From the NCBI GenBank assembly GCA_947683625.1, contig CANTUR010000451.1, positions 372,001-436,000 on the forward strand: 64,000 nucleotides of DNA, given 5' to 3'. Position numbers and translations under genes: made by a program. A model generated the notes under the pieces. The model saw nothing but the letters and a program-made list of their open reading frames with translations. It made no database searches and was not told where the DNA came from. The stretch is from Mallotus nudiflorus. Lineage: Eukaryota > Streptophyta > Magnoliopsida > Malpighiales > Euphorbiaceae. This document shows positions 12,840 through 25,670 of this stretch, piece after piece. Positions within the stretch are counted from its first letter, which is position 1. Each line of letters starts with the position of its first letter.

Positions 12840-12939
12840 ACCGAGTACGTATCGGTACGCCTATAGCATTTAGGCTATATTACTAACCATTTGTGGATAT
12901 TGATTAAATATGATTATTTGATGTGAGATATGATTTAGG

Positions 12940-13036
12940 AGTGTGATTGCTGGAGCTCGGTTGACCAAGTGTCTCGGGGCCAATCACACTGGCAGTCAGA
13001 CTACTGGAGCTCCATTGACTTAGTGTCTCGGGGCCA
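12940..13036 (+). repeat. Two-unit stem-bounded repeat in LTR B1
   Basis: Unit 1 (12940-12990) is bounded by perfect 10-bp arms AGTGTGATTG and CAATCACACT. Unit 2 follows directly and shares the core GGAGCT...TTGAC..AGTGTCTCGGGGCC. The same two units occur at 15812-15912, 24860-24961 and 61180-61278 (minus strand). The Gypsy 3' LTR has three units (27441-27600). Confidence 0.8.
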
Positions 13037-13739
13037 GTCTACTGTCCAAATGGAATAAGTGAATATTTTGGAATAAGTGAGCCTGTATGGCTAGAGTGTT
13101 GTCTAACACTATTTCTGAGGTTGCGATATTATAGGGTTCTATTTGATCTTTCATAAACGATGATTTTCAGTGAAATATATATAAAATGATTTTATTGCAT
13201 CTGTGTGTATTTGCCTGTATATATACATATTAGATATATATTGTTGATTGTATGCATTGTCATTTAGTATCCATGTATATATATTATAGTAATTCACTCA
13301 GTGAGGTCTGACTCCCCTCCGTTGACTAATTTTTCAGGAGAGTCAACATCTTCAGACCTCAGTAGTAGGTCTGTACGTCGGATTTCTTCCGCCCCGGCTT
13401 CTTTGTGTAAACTGCTTCTCTGAGTCTTGGGTTTATTTTATCTAGACACTGCAGTAGTCATTAAATATTTAAAGAGATGTTGTATTATATATTTGAACTA
13501 GATTTGTATTAAAAGATTTATAAATATATGATATGATGAGGATTTGATTTAAATCCAGTTGGTGGAAATGTTATTGTGATATTTATGATTTTTATTTCCG
13601 CTGCCTTATGTATTGTTGTTATTATTATTGCATGTTTTATTTTATTTTTAGGCTTGCTACGGGTTCCGGATTCGAAAGAATTCTCGTTCCCTAGCGCCGG
13701 TCATGGCCCCTGTTTTGGGTCATGACATTCTCTCTCTCT

Positions 13740-13742
<3 letters not shown>

Positions 13743-13818
<76 letters not shown>
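13743..13818. repeat. (TA)n microsatellite in Gypsy 5' LTR
   Basis: About 38 TA units directly after the nested solo LTR, upstream of the CT-rich patch and GC-rich leader of the Gypsy LTR. The corresponding place in the 3' LTR (21965-22017) has only short, interrupted TA runs. Confidence 0.95.
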
Positions 13819-13819
<1 letters not shown>

Positions 13820-16563
13820 CTTAATATATGTCAGGATAAAAATTATTTTTCGGTTTTTTTTCTTCTCTCTTTCTTTTCTTTCCTTTTTTCTTCCCTCTTT
13901 CCCCTGCATTTCCTGGTTTCTGCAAAACCACCAGCCCGACTACCGGCCCCCACTTGCCACCACCACCCATGACCATCACCTCCCCTCCTTCCCTTCTTTC
14001 TCCCGCCATTGTCAGAGTGCCTCCCATTGTCGAAAATGAGGGGAAACAGCAGCAGCCTTGCAACACGTTGCCGGTGGTGAGAGCTCATAATCCCAGGCTC
14101 TTTTGAATTCTTTTGGTCCGAGCAAGTTAGTTCTAACCTCAGTTCAAGCTTATATCGTCAATATTGTGAGTTTTCTTCAATTTTAGTTTAGGTCAACTTT
14201 GTGTTTTTCATTTTTTTGGGCTTGAATTTCTATGAATTAGGCTTAGTGTCTCTAGAAATGTTGTTGTGTATAGCTTAAGCTTCCCAAATATCTATTTGTT
14301 AGATTTTTTTAGAATTATTTTGATTTTTGGGTTTTGAAGTTTCCGACGAGTGACTGTTTCATTGACCCTTGCCAAAAAATCTTTTTATTTTAATAAATTT
14401 TTTGAATTATTTGGAATATAGTTTGTAAAAGAAGTTTATGAAAATTTTGATCCGATTATTTACTACGAATTTTTGAAAGTTTATGCCAAAAATTAATTTT
14501 TGGATAAATTAATATAAATTAGTGAATTTGGTGATTTAATTGAAATTATTGTTAATTAGTATGTTTTGAATAATTTTGGAATAATAAATAGTATTAAAAT
14601 AATTTTTATGAATTATTTACTATTTTTAACTAATTAATAATAATTTTCAAAAATATATTCAAATAATAAATTTATTTACTATTTTTGTGATTAAATGAAT
14701 TTCTAACTATTTTTATTACATATTTGAACTATTTAAATAATTAATTGTGAATTTTATTATTTAATTTCGAATAATAGAAAAATGGATTTCTATTAATATT
14801 ATATAATTTATTGAGATTTTATTAACTAATTTGGAAAAATAATTAGCTTTAATGTTTTTGTCATTTAAATAAATTGTATTGTGATTTATTATTGATGTTT
14901 ATGGATTTGAATGATTTTTATTATATTATTATTATTAAATATTGATTTTTGAGAATTGTAATCCTCGGTTGGGAAATTGTGTAGTTTAGGATATCAACCT
15001 GAGATATTGTGCATTTGTGGTTTTAGAAGTGTGTTGCTTGCAAGATTGACTCTAATTTCAGTAGAGAGATGTCTATTTTAAAAAGAAGACTCTGTCGAAT
15101 TTTTGGTAGAATTCTCATAAAATGTAACATCAGGTCGATCATGAGTTTTGATTCTTGGATCAAGTCATTCTTTAGAATTCCTAGAAGTGTAGAGTTAGAG
15201 ATTTATTCTGATATTTTTATTATTATATTTTTCTATAGTTGACTGAAATCGAGGCCTATTGGACTAGGCCCGTCGAGTCTATTTAGAGGAGCACAAAACT
15301 GTGAGTTATTATTTTATATATACATTGCATGTAGAATTTATAAGTTTGAGCATCCGTATTTTCATAATATATTTAATCATGAATTATTTAACAAATGATT
15401 ATGTATATTTTGGTATACTTTTAGTATATTTTTGGTATACTTTGATATATATGTGACATATATATGTTGATATATTTTTGGTATATACTCAGTATATTTT
15501 AATAGACACTCAACATACATATTTCATATATTTTTGGTATATAACTGGTATATATTCCATATATGATTGGTATATGTTTGGTATATAAATGGTATATTTC
15601 TTTTAAAATGGAAGCCATTTTGTTCTAATTATGCATTTTATTATTTCTAACATTTATACGATTTATTTGAAGGATACCAATAGAACGTGCTACCTAGTGG
15701 GCTGCATTAGGACTGTAGACGTACCAGTGCGTTAGATTTTAGAGTTGAGATTATGATATTATTTGATGTGAGGCTTGATTATTCGATTGTTGAGAATTAT
15801 GGTGAGAGAGTAGTGTGATTGTCGGAGCTCGGTTGACCTAGTGTCTCAGAGCCAATCACACTGATAGTGAGACTGCGGGAGCTTGGTTGACTTAGTGTCT
15901 TAGAGCCAGTCTACTGTCCAAAAATGGAAAAGAGAATTATTTTTGAAATTAAATAAGCCTGTTGGCTAGTGACATTTATTGATCGAGGTTACGGGTAATT
16001 TAGGGTTCTATTTAATCCTTCACTCAAATAAATTTTTTCTGCATTTATTATTATATAATGTGGATTTTAGCATCTGTGTGAAATGCATGTATATGTATAT
16101 TATTATACTGATGCTTGACTATATAAGACTTTAGATTGCATGTATATGTATTATAATAATTTACTTAGTGAGGTATAACTCCCCTTAATATTTTTTTACA
16201 GGGTCTTCTTCTTCTTTAAACCTCCCTAGAAGTACTATACGTTGGTCTTCTTCAGCTCTAGCTAGATTATGTAAATTTTATATCTTAACTCTTATTGTAT
16301 TCTAGAAACTTTAGTAGTAGTGTTATTGTGATAGAAGTGCATTGTTTTAGTTTAAGATTTTGTACCTGAATCTTGTATAAAATATTTTTATTATGTATGA
16401 TATAAAAATTTATTCTTATATTGAATAAAGTTTTAATTCTAGCATATTTTTATATTATTATTGCATATGTTTTTATTTTTAAGGCTTGCTACAGGTTCCA
16501 GATTCAAAAGAATTCTCATTCCCTAGCACTGGTTATGACTCCCCGGTTTGGGTCATGATAAAG

Positions 16564-16576
16564 TTAGTATCAGAGC
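16564..16576 (+). promoter_or_regulatory. Primer-binding site of Gypsy family A
   Basis: TTAGTATCAGAGC lies three bases after the end of the 5' LTR. It differs from the initiator tRNA-Met complement TTGGTATCAGAGC by one G-to-A change. Confidence 0.9.
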
Positions 16577-16757
16577 ATAGGTTATTAGTGTTATGGACCT
16601 AAGTTATCAGAGTCTTATTTTCTTTAAAACTACTGCAGTATATTAGATTTGATTATGTCTTCGATAAGTTTTCCTTGATTTAGTATTCAACGTAATCGTT
16701 AAGTTATCTATTTATTGTCTATTTTGTCTAAATTTCATTGGTTTTTGTCTTTTTAGA

Positions 16758-18110
16758 ATGAGGAAGTGAGCGCGTATTGCTCCACCAGTCATTGAGGCCG
16801 AGGATGATGAGTCCTTTCAGGATGAGGTTTTACCTCTTAAGCCACCAGCTAGGTGCAGAGGTAGAGGTAGACCTTGAGGAGCGGTAGGTCACCATAGGCA
16901 GAGAGATCTACAGGATGAGGAACCTATAGAGCAAGAGTTTGAGGAAGCTGTTATACCTCCAATTGCACTGCAGATGCAGCCTGTCTATTAGCATGGTACA
17001 TCTGACCCTGAGGCAGCGTTATTTTATGCTAGGGTCGATAGGATATCATTTAACGGGACTACATACCCTCTAAATATTTTGCACTACCATTGAGACGAGG
17101 ACTCAAACTGCTCATACTAAGTATCGGTGGATTATGATCATTGAGTTATCTGTAGAGGGACTACCTTTGGATTGGTTCGTTCAGGTCATTCAACAGCACA
17201 TGACTACACTCACCTGTGCTCAGTTCTGAGAGAGGTTTATAAGGCATTTTTGTCCAGAGCTTATACGGATTGAGCTATAGACTTCGACTGACCAGCAATC
17301 ACCGAGAGGTGACAGATCAATAGAGGACTACACTAGAGAGTTCCTCAGACTAGGTCGGTATGCAGAGGACTTGATGCAAGATCAATACTTCATCGTTATA
17401 ACGTACAACACTAGAATGGGTTCTGTATTTGCTAGGATGCCTACTATAGCCCCTTACTCTTAAGTCGATGATAGAGTTGGCCAATGAGATAGAGCTCAGA
17501 CTATTCATGCAGGGAGTCATTCCTGATTATTATCAGCTAGGAGGTGTCTAGTCAGGAGGATTTTAGAGCACACCATTCCAAACATTTCAGATTGGCTCTA
17601 ACAATCGTCAGAGAGGATCTCATTAGCAGAGCTAGAGATCTTAGTAGAGAGTCTACAAGAGTGTAGACATGGTTATGGTGGGACCGCGTAGACCTATTAA
17701 ATTTGGTTCTGGTACTTCTAATGGTAGCCAATGGTCAAAGTTCAGGATACAGCAGTATAGGATCAGCAGTCAGCGCATGTCAAATGTATGGGAGAGTCCA
17801 TTAGGGACCGTGTTATGACTCATGGAGCTTATTTTCGATGCGAGAGATGATACATTTTACTAAAGCGTGTCCATATTCTGGCTATCAGCAACAGTTTCCA
17901 CAGCAATCGATTGCTAGTTCAGCTCCAACTACCTTATCAGTTGCCTTTAGCTCAGTATTTAAGTACGATGTAGATTGTTACCTAGCAAGGGCATGGCATA
18001 GGCAGTAGAAGGGGTGTCAGGGGTTTTTGGTCATGCTTCCACTAGTCAGTAGGAAGGTTGAGGTCAGGCCAGAGTTTTCACCCTCACCCAGCAAGATGCT
18101 CAGGCATCCA
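16758..18110 (+). pseudogene. Gypsy gag remnant
   Basis: Starts at ATG 16758 with MRK, a stop where an Arg codon is expected (TGA), then ARIAPPVIEAEDDESFQ. The retrotransposon gag domain follows (YRWIMIIELSVEGLPLDW near 17120-17175, and YTREFLRLGRYAEDLM near 17330-17380). A ruined CCHC knuckle sits near 17828-17875 (FRCERDDTFY). Stops and frameshifts break the frame many times. It would encode the capsid and nucleocapsid of the virus-like particle. Confidence 0.85.
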
Positions 18111-18450
18111 AAGTCATTGTTGTAGGTATACTTCCAGTCTATTACTTGGATGCTAGAGTTTCTAATTGATCTAGATGCCACATATTCTTTTGTGTCCCCT
18201 CTTTTTCTTTAAAGTTGTGTTGGTAAGCTTTGAGGATGGCTTTTCCTTTATCTGTCACCACTCCCTTTAAATAATTCGTTAGACACTGACGTGGTTCTTT
18301 TTAGATGTCTAGTGTTAGTAACGAGGCAAAGAATTGCTAGTGGAATTGGTGTTATTGGATGTGAAGGAGTTTGATGTGGTCCTTAGTATGGATTGGTTAT
18401 CTCAGTATTATGCCGTTGTGGATTATCGGAGTAAAAAGGTGATTTTCAGA
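18110..18450 (+). pseudogene. Gypsy aspartic protease remnant
   Basis: FLIDLDATYSFVSPLF near 18155-18205 corresponds to the retropepsin active-site region. The usual D-S-G triad reads D-L-D-A here, so the catalytic motif is damaged. KEFDVVLSMDWLSQYYAVVDY follows near 18365-18425, the conserved stretch between protease and reverse transcriptase in Tekay-type elements. Confidence 0.8.
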
Positions 18451-18564
18451 ATTTTGGATGAAAAAAAAGTTTAAGTTTATGGGTGATAAGCAGTTCTCAC
18501 CTCAAAATCTCACTTTTCACTATCACCAGCTAGGAAGATGCTGAGGAAAGGCTATTAGGGATAC

Positions 18565-19600
18565 TTGGCACTTATTAGGAATACTTCAATGGAGAAGTTA
18601 TCTCTCGTAGATGTTTTAATTGCTTATGAGTTTCCTGATGTTTTTGTTGAGGAGTTACCAGGTTTATCACCTCATAGAGAGATCAAATTATTTATAGATT
18701 TAGTCCCAGGCACAACTCTTATTTCGATGTCGCCCTACAAAATGGCTCTTATAAAGCTAAAGGAATGAAGGAGCAGTTGTAGGATTTGCTAGATAAGGGT
18801 TTCATTAGACCCAGTATTTCTCATTGGGGTGCACCGGTCCTATTTATGAAGAAGAAGGATGGTATAACTAAGACTGATACATTAATTACAAAAAGCTGAA
18901 TAAAGTGACAATGAAGAATAAGTATCCTCTTTCGAGGATAAATAATCTGTTTGATCAACTTCCGGGTGCATAGTTCTTTTCCAAGATTAACTTGAGTTCG
19001 GGTTATCATTAGATACGGATCAGTGAAGCCGATATTCCTAAAATGGCACTCTGCCACTCGATATGGCCATTATGAGTTTCTAGTGATGACATTCAAGTTG
19101 CTAATGCACCAGCTGCTTTTATAAATTTGATGAAATATGTATTCAAAACCATTTTTGGTGGTCTGCATTGATGATATATTGGTGTATCTACGAAGAGTAT
19201 GGGAAGAGCATGTTATATCACTTGAGGATAGTATTGTAAGCATTGAGAGAACATCAACTTTATGCTAAATTCTCAAAGTGTGATTTATGGTTGGAGAGTG
19301 TTCCAATTCCTTGGAAATATAGTGTTTAAAGATGGTATTCAGGTTGATCCATAAAAGGTTGAGGCAGTGTCTGAGTGGCCCAGACCGACATCAGTCACAG
19401 AGATTCAAAGTTTTCTCGGTTTGGCTGGGTATTATAGGAGATTTTTGCAGGATTTCTCAAGAATTGCAACTCTTATGACTCACTTAACTCAGAAGAATGT
19501 GAAGTTTGTATGGTCAAATGCTTGTGAGAATAATTTTTAGTTACTAAAGGAGAAGTTGACCACAAGCTTTAGTTCTGGCTTTGCCTAATAGAGAAGATAA
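18565..19600 (+). pseudogene. Gypsy reverse transcriptase remnant
   Basis: AYEFPDVFVEELPGLSPHRE opens the domain at about 18622-18680 in an open stretch of 67 codons, followed by GTTLISMSPYKMA. The catalytic region reads VCIDDILVY near 19160-19185. Later blocks include WPRPTSVTEIQSFLGLAGYYRRF near 19377-19445. Frameshifts occur near 18760, 18880 and 19290. In an active element it would copy genomic RNA to DNA in the cytoplasmic particle. Confidence 0.88.
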
Positions 19601-19970
19601 GTTCACTATGTATTGTGATGCCTCTAGAGTCAGCCTAGGTTGTGTGTTGATGCAGAATGGTAAGGTGATAGCTTATACTTTGAGGTAGTTAAAGAAGCAT
19701 GAACAGAATTATCTTACTCACGTCCTAGAGATAGCAATAGTGATCTTTGCTCTCAAGATTTAGAGACATTATTTATACAGGGTAACTTATTTGATTTTTA
19801 TAGATCATAAAAGTCTAAAGTAAATTTTCCAGCAAAGAGATATGAACTTGAGGCAAAGGTGATGGTTGGAATTATTGAAGGATTATGACTGTGATATTCT
19901 TTATCATCCAAGCAAGGCTAATGTGGTAGTAGATGGCTTAAGTAGGAAGTCCTCAGGTAATCTTGCTCAC
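19600..19970 (+). pseudogene. Gypsy RNase H remnant
   Basis: FTMYCDASRVSLGCVLMQNG (first catalytic Asp retained) begins at about 19600, then KKHEQNYLTHVLEIA, the second block IDHKSLK and DYDCDILYHPSKANVVVDGLSRKS. Four in-frame stops fall in 300 bases; three of them (R*LKK, KI*RH, RQR*WL) sit where Gln, Trp and Arg are normal in this family, consistent with C-to-T or G-to-A changes. Confidence 0.88.
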
Positions 19971-20044
19971 ATTAGTGTGGAGAGGAGACCTTTGATCCAA
20001 GAGTTACATGAGTTAGTAGATTAAGGTCTAATGATGAAGATTAG

Positions 20045-21590
20045 CATATCAGGTGGATTGCTAGCTCAGTTCAATGTCTCATAAGTATTGAGAGATAGGA
20101 TTAAGGCAGCTCAGGGCTAAGATCCTATTCTAGCAGAGCTTGAGGAGAATGTTCGTGCAAGGAAGTTAACTAATTTTACACTTGATAATGAAAGTATTTT
20201 ACGAATCAGTGGTAGATTATGCGAGCCTAATGTGGATAATTTAAGAGAGAAGATCCTTAAAGAAGCGCATTTTACAGCTTATAGTGTATATCCAGGTGTC
20301 ATAAAGATGTACCACAACATTCGAGATCTATACTAGTGGGATGGATTGAGGAAGGATGTAGTTGATTATGTTTATAAGTGCTTGACTTATCAGTAGGTGA
20401 AAGCTGAGCATTAGAAGCCCTCTGGAAAGGTTCAGCCTCTTCCTATTCCTGAGTAGAAATGGGAGAGAATTGCTATGGATTTTGTGGTAGGGTTACCTTG
20501 TTCGAAGGATGGATATGATTCCATCTAGGTTATTGTGGACAAGTTAACCAAATCAGCTCACTTCTTATTAGTTAAAGCCACTTATTCTGTAGCTAATTTT
20601 TCTAAGCTGTATGTTAAGCACATTGTGTGCCTTTATGGAGTTCCTATGTCTATTGAATCTGATAGAGGTTCTGTGTTTACCTCACAATTTTGGTAGAAGT
20701 TGCAAGAAGCAATGGGCACTAGGCTTGATTTCAATACTGCTTTTCACCCTTAGATAGATGATCAATCTGAGAGTATAATCCAAACACTTGAGGATATGTT
20801 GAGGATGCATGTATTGGATCTTAGAGGTAGTTGGGATGATCATTTGCCATTAGTAGAGTTTGCATATAATAACAGCTACCACAACAATATAAAATGGCAC
20901 CATATAAAGCTTTGTATAAAAGGAAGTATAGATCTTCTTTATCTTAGGATAAGATTATAGAGAGAGAATTGATTAGACCTGAGATGGTTCATAATACAAC
21001 TGAGAAGGTTGCTGTAATCAGAAGGAGATTTAGAGACCGTAGCTAGCAGATAAAAGAGCTATGCGAATCCAAGGTGCAGAGATGTGGAGTTTTAGGTGGA
21101 AGACTATGTGTTTCTAAAGGTGTCTCCAATGAAGAGTGTGATGAGGTTTAGTAAAAAGGAAAAATTAGCATCGAGATATATTTGATGGTTTAAGATTCTT
21201 GAGAGAGTGGGCATGGTTGCATGTTAGTTGGCTTTGCCTCCAAATCTGTCTCAAGTGCATCCAGTGTTCTATATCTCAATGTTGACGAAATATATTTTAA
21301 ACCCTTCGCATGTGTTACAGCCTGAGAGTGTGGAAGTGAACGAATACCTGATGTACAAGAAGGAGCCAACTGTGATAGTGGACTATCAAGTTCGTCAATT
21401 GTGTTCGAAGCAGATTTCGATGGTCAAGGTGTTGTGGCGGAGCAATAACGTGGAGGAACATACGTGGGAGACTAAGGCTCAGATGCGGATGGCCTACCTT
21501 ACCTCTTTCCTCAATGAATTTCTGTTTTCTGTACTTTTATTTGAAATTCAAGGACGAATTTTTATAAGAGGGGAAGATTATAATGAGCTA
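20045..21590 (+). pseudogene. Gypsy integrase with chromodomain-like C-terminus, remnant
   Basis: The N-terminal zinc region (AHFTAYSVYPGVIKMYHN near 20265-20320) has lost part of its HHCC set. The core includes MDFVVGLPCSKDGYDSI (20475-20525), DKLTKSAHFLLVKATYS and the second Asp region ESDRGSVFTSQFW near 20655-20695. The last 123 codons (21228-21599) are open and contain LSQVHPVFYISML, then VKVLWRSNNVEEHTWETKA, a chromo-like fold marker of Tekay elements. At least nine stops fall in the first 700 bases. Confidence 0.88.
21567..21577 (+). promoter_or_regulatory. Polypurine tract of Gypsy family A
   Basis: AGAGGGGAAGA directly upstream of the 3' LTR, the expected plus-strand primer. It overlaps the end of the integrase reading frame. 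Confidence 0.85.
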
Positions 21591-21818
21591 ATATTTTAAA
21601 TTATTAAAAATTATTTTGAGATATGCAGTGTTAATAATATTTTAAGTTTTTATATATTATAATTATTTGTGTGTTATTTAATTTTAGTATGTATATGATT
21701 ATTTATTCATTTATTAATATTATTATCGTTATTGTTATGAATAGTATTTATTTATTTTATGTTAAATATTTTATTATGTAGAGAAATGTATTTGGAAGTT
21801 ATTATTATTTAAAAATAC

Positions 21819-21870
<52 letters not shown>

Positions 21871-22260
21871 ATATTTTTTATTGTTATTATCATTATTATT
21901 ATTATCATTATTATTGTTGTCTTATTATTATTTGTATTATTTTATATTGTGTTAGTGTGATGTTCTATATATGTATATATATATTAAGTTTGTTAATATA
22001 TACATATATATATATAATAAAAAAAGGGCAGCATAAAAATTTTTTTTTGGTTTCTTTTCTTCTCTCTTTCTTTTCTTTCTTCTTTTCTTTTCTATTTTCT
22101 TTTTCTTTTTCCCCAGCACTTCCCAGTTTCTACAAAACCACCTGCCACCACCACCCATAACCATCACCATGACCTTCCCTCCTTCCCTTCTTTCTCCTGC
22201 CATTGTCAGAGCGCCTCCCATCGTCGGAAACAAGGGAAAACAACAGCAAACCTACAACAC

Positions 22261-22522
22261 TGTAATAACCCGAGTTTTTAAATTATTTTATTTTAAAATA
22301 GGATATACTGTATTAATAATTTTAAAATAATATTTTATTATTTTATTATCTTGTGAATTATTATCATTATTATTTTTATGTTTAATTGAAATTTTTCTAT
22401 GTAAATGTATGTATCTAAGTTCGTTATTTTGGGAAATATTATTTTATTAATATTTAATTTGGTGCATAATATTTTAATATTATTATTTTAATAAATTACA
22501 TTGTGTGAATGTATTTCATGAG

Positions 22523-22558
<36 letters not shown>

Positions 22559-25500
22559 TATATAATTAATTAGGGTTTAATATTAATTAAATGTGTGTAT
22601 ATTATTAAAATTTGTGTGTAATATATAAATATATGTGTGTGTATATATATATATGTGTGTGTATATTTAAGTGCGTGGTGTGTGAATATTGTATAATATA
22701 ATAATATACATTATAATATATAGTTTATTAATGTTTATTATATAGTATTATGAATAAATATATATACATTAAACAAAAACCCCTCCCCCCCACTGTCTCT
22801 CTCCCCGATCACCCTCTTCCTCACCCTCACCATCTGTTTCTTCCGACCGTCGACCATCACTGCACCTCCCCCACTAGCTCACGTCGTCGCCGCCTTCTTC
22901 TCCTTTCTCCGGCGCCGGTGTCGCCCCCAGTAGCTCATTTTGGCCGAGAGCTTCTCCTTCTCCGTTCTCCTCCGCCCGGCCACCAAATTGGACATTTCTA
23001 GTGGCGTTGAACTCATGGAGCTCTGAGGAGGAAGATTCTGAGCTCCTTTTGGCTAGAAAACGCATGGTTGTGAGGTTTTAAGCTAGTTTTTATTTCGGCC
23101 ATTCTTGATTTTCTAATTTTTTTCGATTATTTTTGCTTCATTCATGAGAAATTCCTTTACAAAAATTGTTCCCCTTAGCTTAATCTAAATTCTTGAATTT
23201 TGTGTAATTTTTGGGAATTATTTTGATTTTTGTGAATTTTTTATTATTTTATTATTATTTTATTATTTTCATAAATTAATTATATAAATTATGAAATTGT
23301 GATTTTTGGTGTTATTGGTGGTTAATATTAATTTTAGAATTAATTTTATAATTTTTATGAATTTTTTGTAATTTTTATAATTATTTTTGTTTTATGTTAG
23401 TTTTAGAAATATAGGTTAAATATATATTTTGTCAGTAATTATTGGTTAATTAAGTATATTTGTTGATTTTAATGAATAATATGTGGAGAAAATAATTTTT
23501 TTGTGTTTATATAAATTTTTTTGAATATTTGAATATTTTTAGTATTTTATGTATATTTTTATATATTTGGAGTAATTTGGTAAATTGGTGATAATTTTAG
23601 TTAAATATTAAGTTTAATTGGCTTTAATAATTATTTGAGGTATAAAAATGATTTTTACAAATTATTTACTAATTTTAACTAATTAATACTAATTTTTGAA
23701 AATTATTTTCAAATTATATATAATATACTATTTTTGTAAATAAATAGATTTTTAGTAATTTTTAATATGTTTTTGGACTAATTAAGTAATTTGGATTTAT
23801 AAAAATAATTTTTTATAAATATTTGTGGAATTATTGAGAAAATGGATTTTTAATAATATTATATTATTAATTAGGGTTTTTAAGTAATTATTGGTAAAAT
23901 AATTACTTTTAATGTTTTAATACTTAAATTGCTATATTTTGATATTTGAAGGGCATTTGTGGTATTTATTGAATTTTTATATATTTTATTGTAGTATTTG
24001 ATTTTTGGTGAACTACGGACCTCAATTGGGGAATTTCAGTAATTCAGGATTCTAACCGAGGGTTGTGAGATTTTTATATTCGAAATATTTTTTTCTTACA
24101 GGACCAGCTCTACTTTTTAAGTAGAGAGATGTCCATTTTATAGAGGAGGTTCTGTCGAATTTTCGTAAAATGTGATATCGGGTCTAATTTCGATTCCGTA
24201 TCTGTATATGTTTAGAAATTCTAGATCAAGTCTCTAGAAGCTTAAGTTAGATATATTCTAATATCTTGATCATTTTATTATTTAATTGTGTCGAGACCGA
24301 GGCCTAGCAGACCAGGCCCGTCGGACCAATCTCGAGGAGCGCATCCCTATGAGTTATTATGATATATATACATTGCTTTAGGTTGCATGTTTTAGAATTA
24401 TATGTTTTAAATGTAAAGTTTTTGCATAATTGATTTGTTAAATGCTTAGGTATATTTTTAGTATACTTTTGGTATATTTTAAAATAAATGCATATTTTCT
24501 TTGTGATTTATTTTCAAATTATGTTTAAGTATCTTATTGATTGATTTTGAGTATATTATATGATTTAATTAAATTTATTTTATGTATATATACCTGAAAT
24601 ATACTTAGTTTATTTTAGGTATATTTCTGGTATATATATGGCTTATTTGATCATTTTGAATGCCATTGCATATATTATTTATTATTGAATGTATGATTTA
24701 TTTTTAAATGAAGGATATCGATAGAACATGCTTCCTAGTGGGCAGCATTAGGATCGAGTACGTACCGGTGCGATAGATTTAGGGTTGAATAAGAATCATT
24801 GGTGGTATTATGATTTGATTGAAAATAATATGATTGATTTGAGATGTGATGTGATTGATGGTGTGATTGCTGGAGCTTGATTGATTAAGTGTCTCGGGGC
24901 CAATCACACTGACAGTCAGACTGCTGGAGCTTAATTGACTTAATGTCTTGGGGCCAGTCTATTATCTAGTTGGATAAAGTGAATTTACTTGGAACTAAGT
25001 GAGCCTGTATAGCTAGAGCATTTCCTATTGATATTTGAGATTGCGATAACTTAGGGTTCTATTTGATCCTTCATAAACTGATATTTTTCAGTATCATATA
25101 TAAAGTGGTTTTCAGCATCTGTGTGTATATGCTTGTATATATACTTATTAAATACTTATGATTGTCTGTATTTGACATTTAGCTATGCGTGTATATATAT
25201 TATAATATTCACTCAGTGAGGTCTAACTCCCCTCAGTTGATGTTTTTACAGGAGAGTCACTCCCCTCAGTTGATGTTTTTAAAGGAGAGTCCTCATCTTC
25301 AGACCTCAGCAGTAGACCTATCCACCGGATTTCTTCCGCTCCAGCCCTATTATGTAAATTACTTACTTAGTTATTATTTATTGTATTCTAGAAAACTGCA
25401 GTAGTTATATTTTGTACCAGCAATGAGTTTATTTATTTTGATGTATGAGATTTTAATTCAGATCTTTAATCTGAATAGTGTATTAAATTATTTCATAATA

Positions 25501-25670
25501 TGAGAAAGAGTTTATTATATTTATGTTAAATTGAAATTTTAATTACGGTATAATTATTTTAATTTATTTATTGTATGTTTTTATTTTTTTTAAGGCTTGC
25601 TATGGGTTCCGGATTCGAAAGAATTCTCGTTCTATAACGCCGGTCATGGCCCCCAATTTGGGTCGTGACA
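22261..25670 (+). mobile_element. Solo LTR, Gypsy family B, copy 2 (nested)
   Basis: 3410 bp from TGTAATAACCCG to GGGTCGTGACA, flanked by perfect duplications AACAC (22256-22260 and 25671-25675). No internal region is present. It shares landmarks with copy 1: GC-rich leader near 22780-23065, donor GTGAGG at 23070, acceptor TTACAG ending at 24101, stem-loop at 24133-24171 and repeat units at 24860-24961. About 30 bp near 25247-25290 is duplicated (CAGGAGAGTC...CCCTCAGTTGATGTTTTTA). Confidence 0.93.

Larger units (their letters stand above)
10446..13727 (+). mobile_element. Solo LTR, Gypsy family B, copy 1 (nested)
   Basis: 3282 bp from TGTAATATCCCG to GGGTCATGACA, flanked by perfect 5-bp duplications TTCTC (10441-10445 and 13728-13732). 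It aligns along its length with copies at 22261-25670 and 60462-63854 and, more weakly, with the LTRs of families A and C. No gag or pol is present. A solo LTR left by recombination between two LTRs is the simplest reading. Landmarks: (TA)n at 10905-10962, GC-rich leader at 10980-11258, GT donor at 11259 and AG acceptor at 12178-12179, and stem-loops at 12213-12261, 12821-12839 and 12940-12990. Confidence 0.93.
9942..16560 (+). repeat. 5' LTR of Gypsy family A (contains nested solo LTR)
   Basis: Runs from TGTAATGAGC to GGGTCATGATA. 10446-13727 is a foreign solo LTR with its own duplication, so the original LTR is 9942-10445 joined to 13733-16560, about 3.3 kb. Alignable blocks with the 3' LTR include the CT-rich patch and GC-rich leader, the stem-loops at 15073-15125 and 15812-15862, and the terminal block GGCTTGCTACAGGTTCC near 16483. 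The two LTRs differ at many sites, so the insertion is old. Confidence 0.9.

Noticed and set aside
13722..14088. Open frames of 81-105 codons on both strands
   Set aside because: They lie in the (TA)n tract and leader of the Gypsy 5' LTR; the same region in the 3' LTR does not keep the frames.
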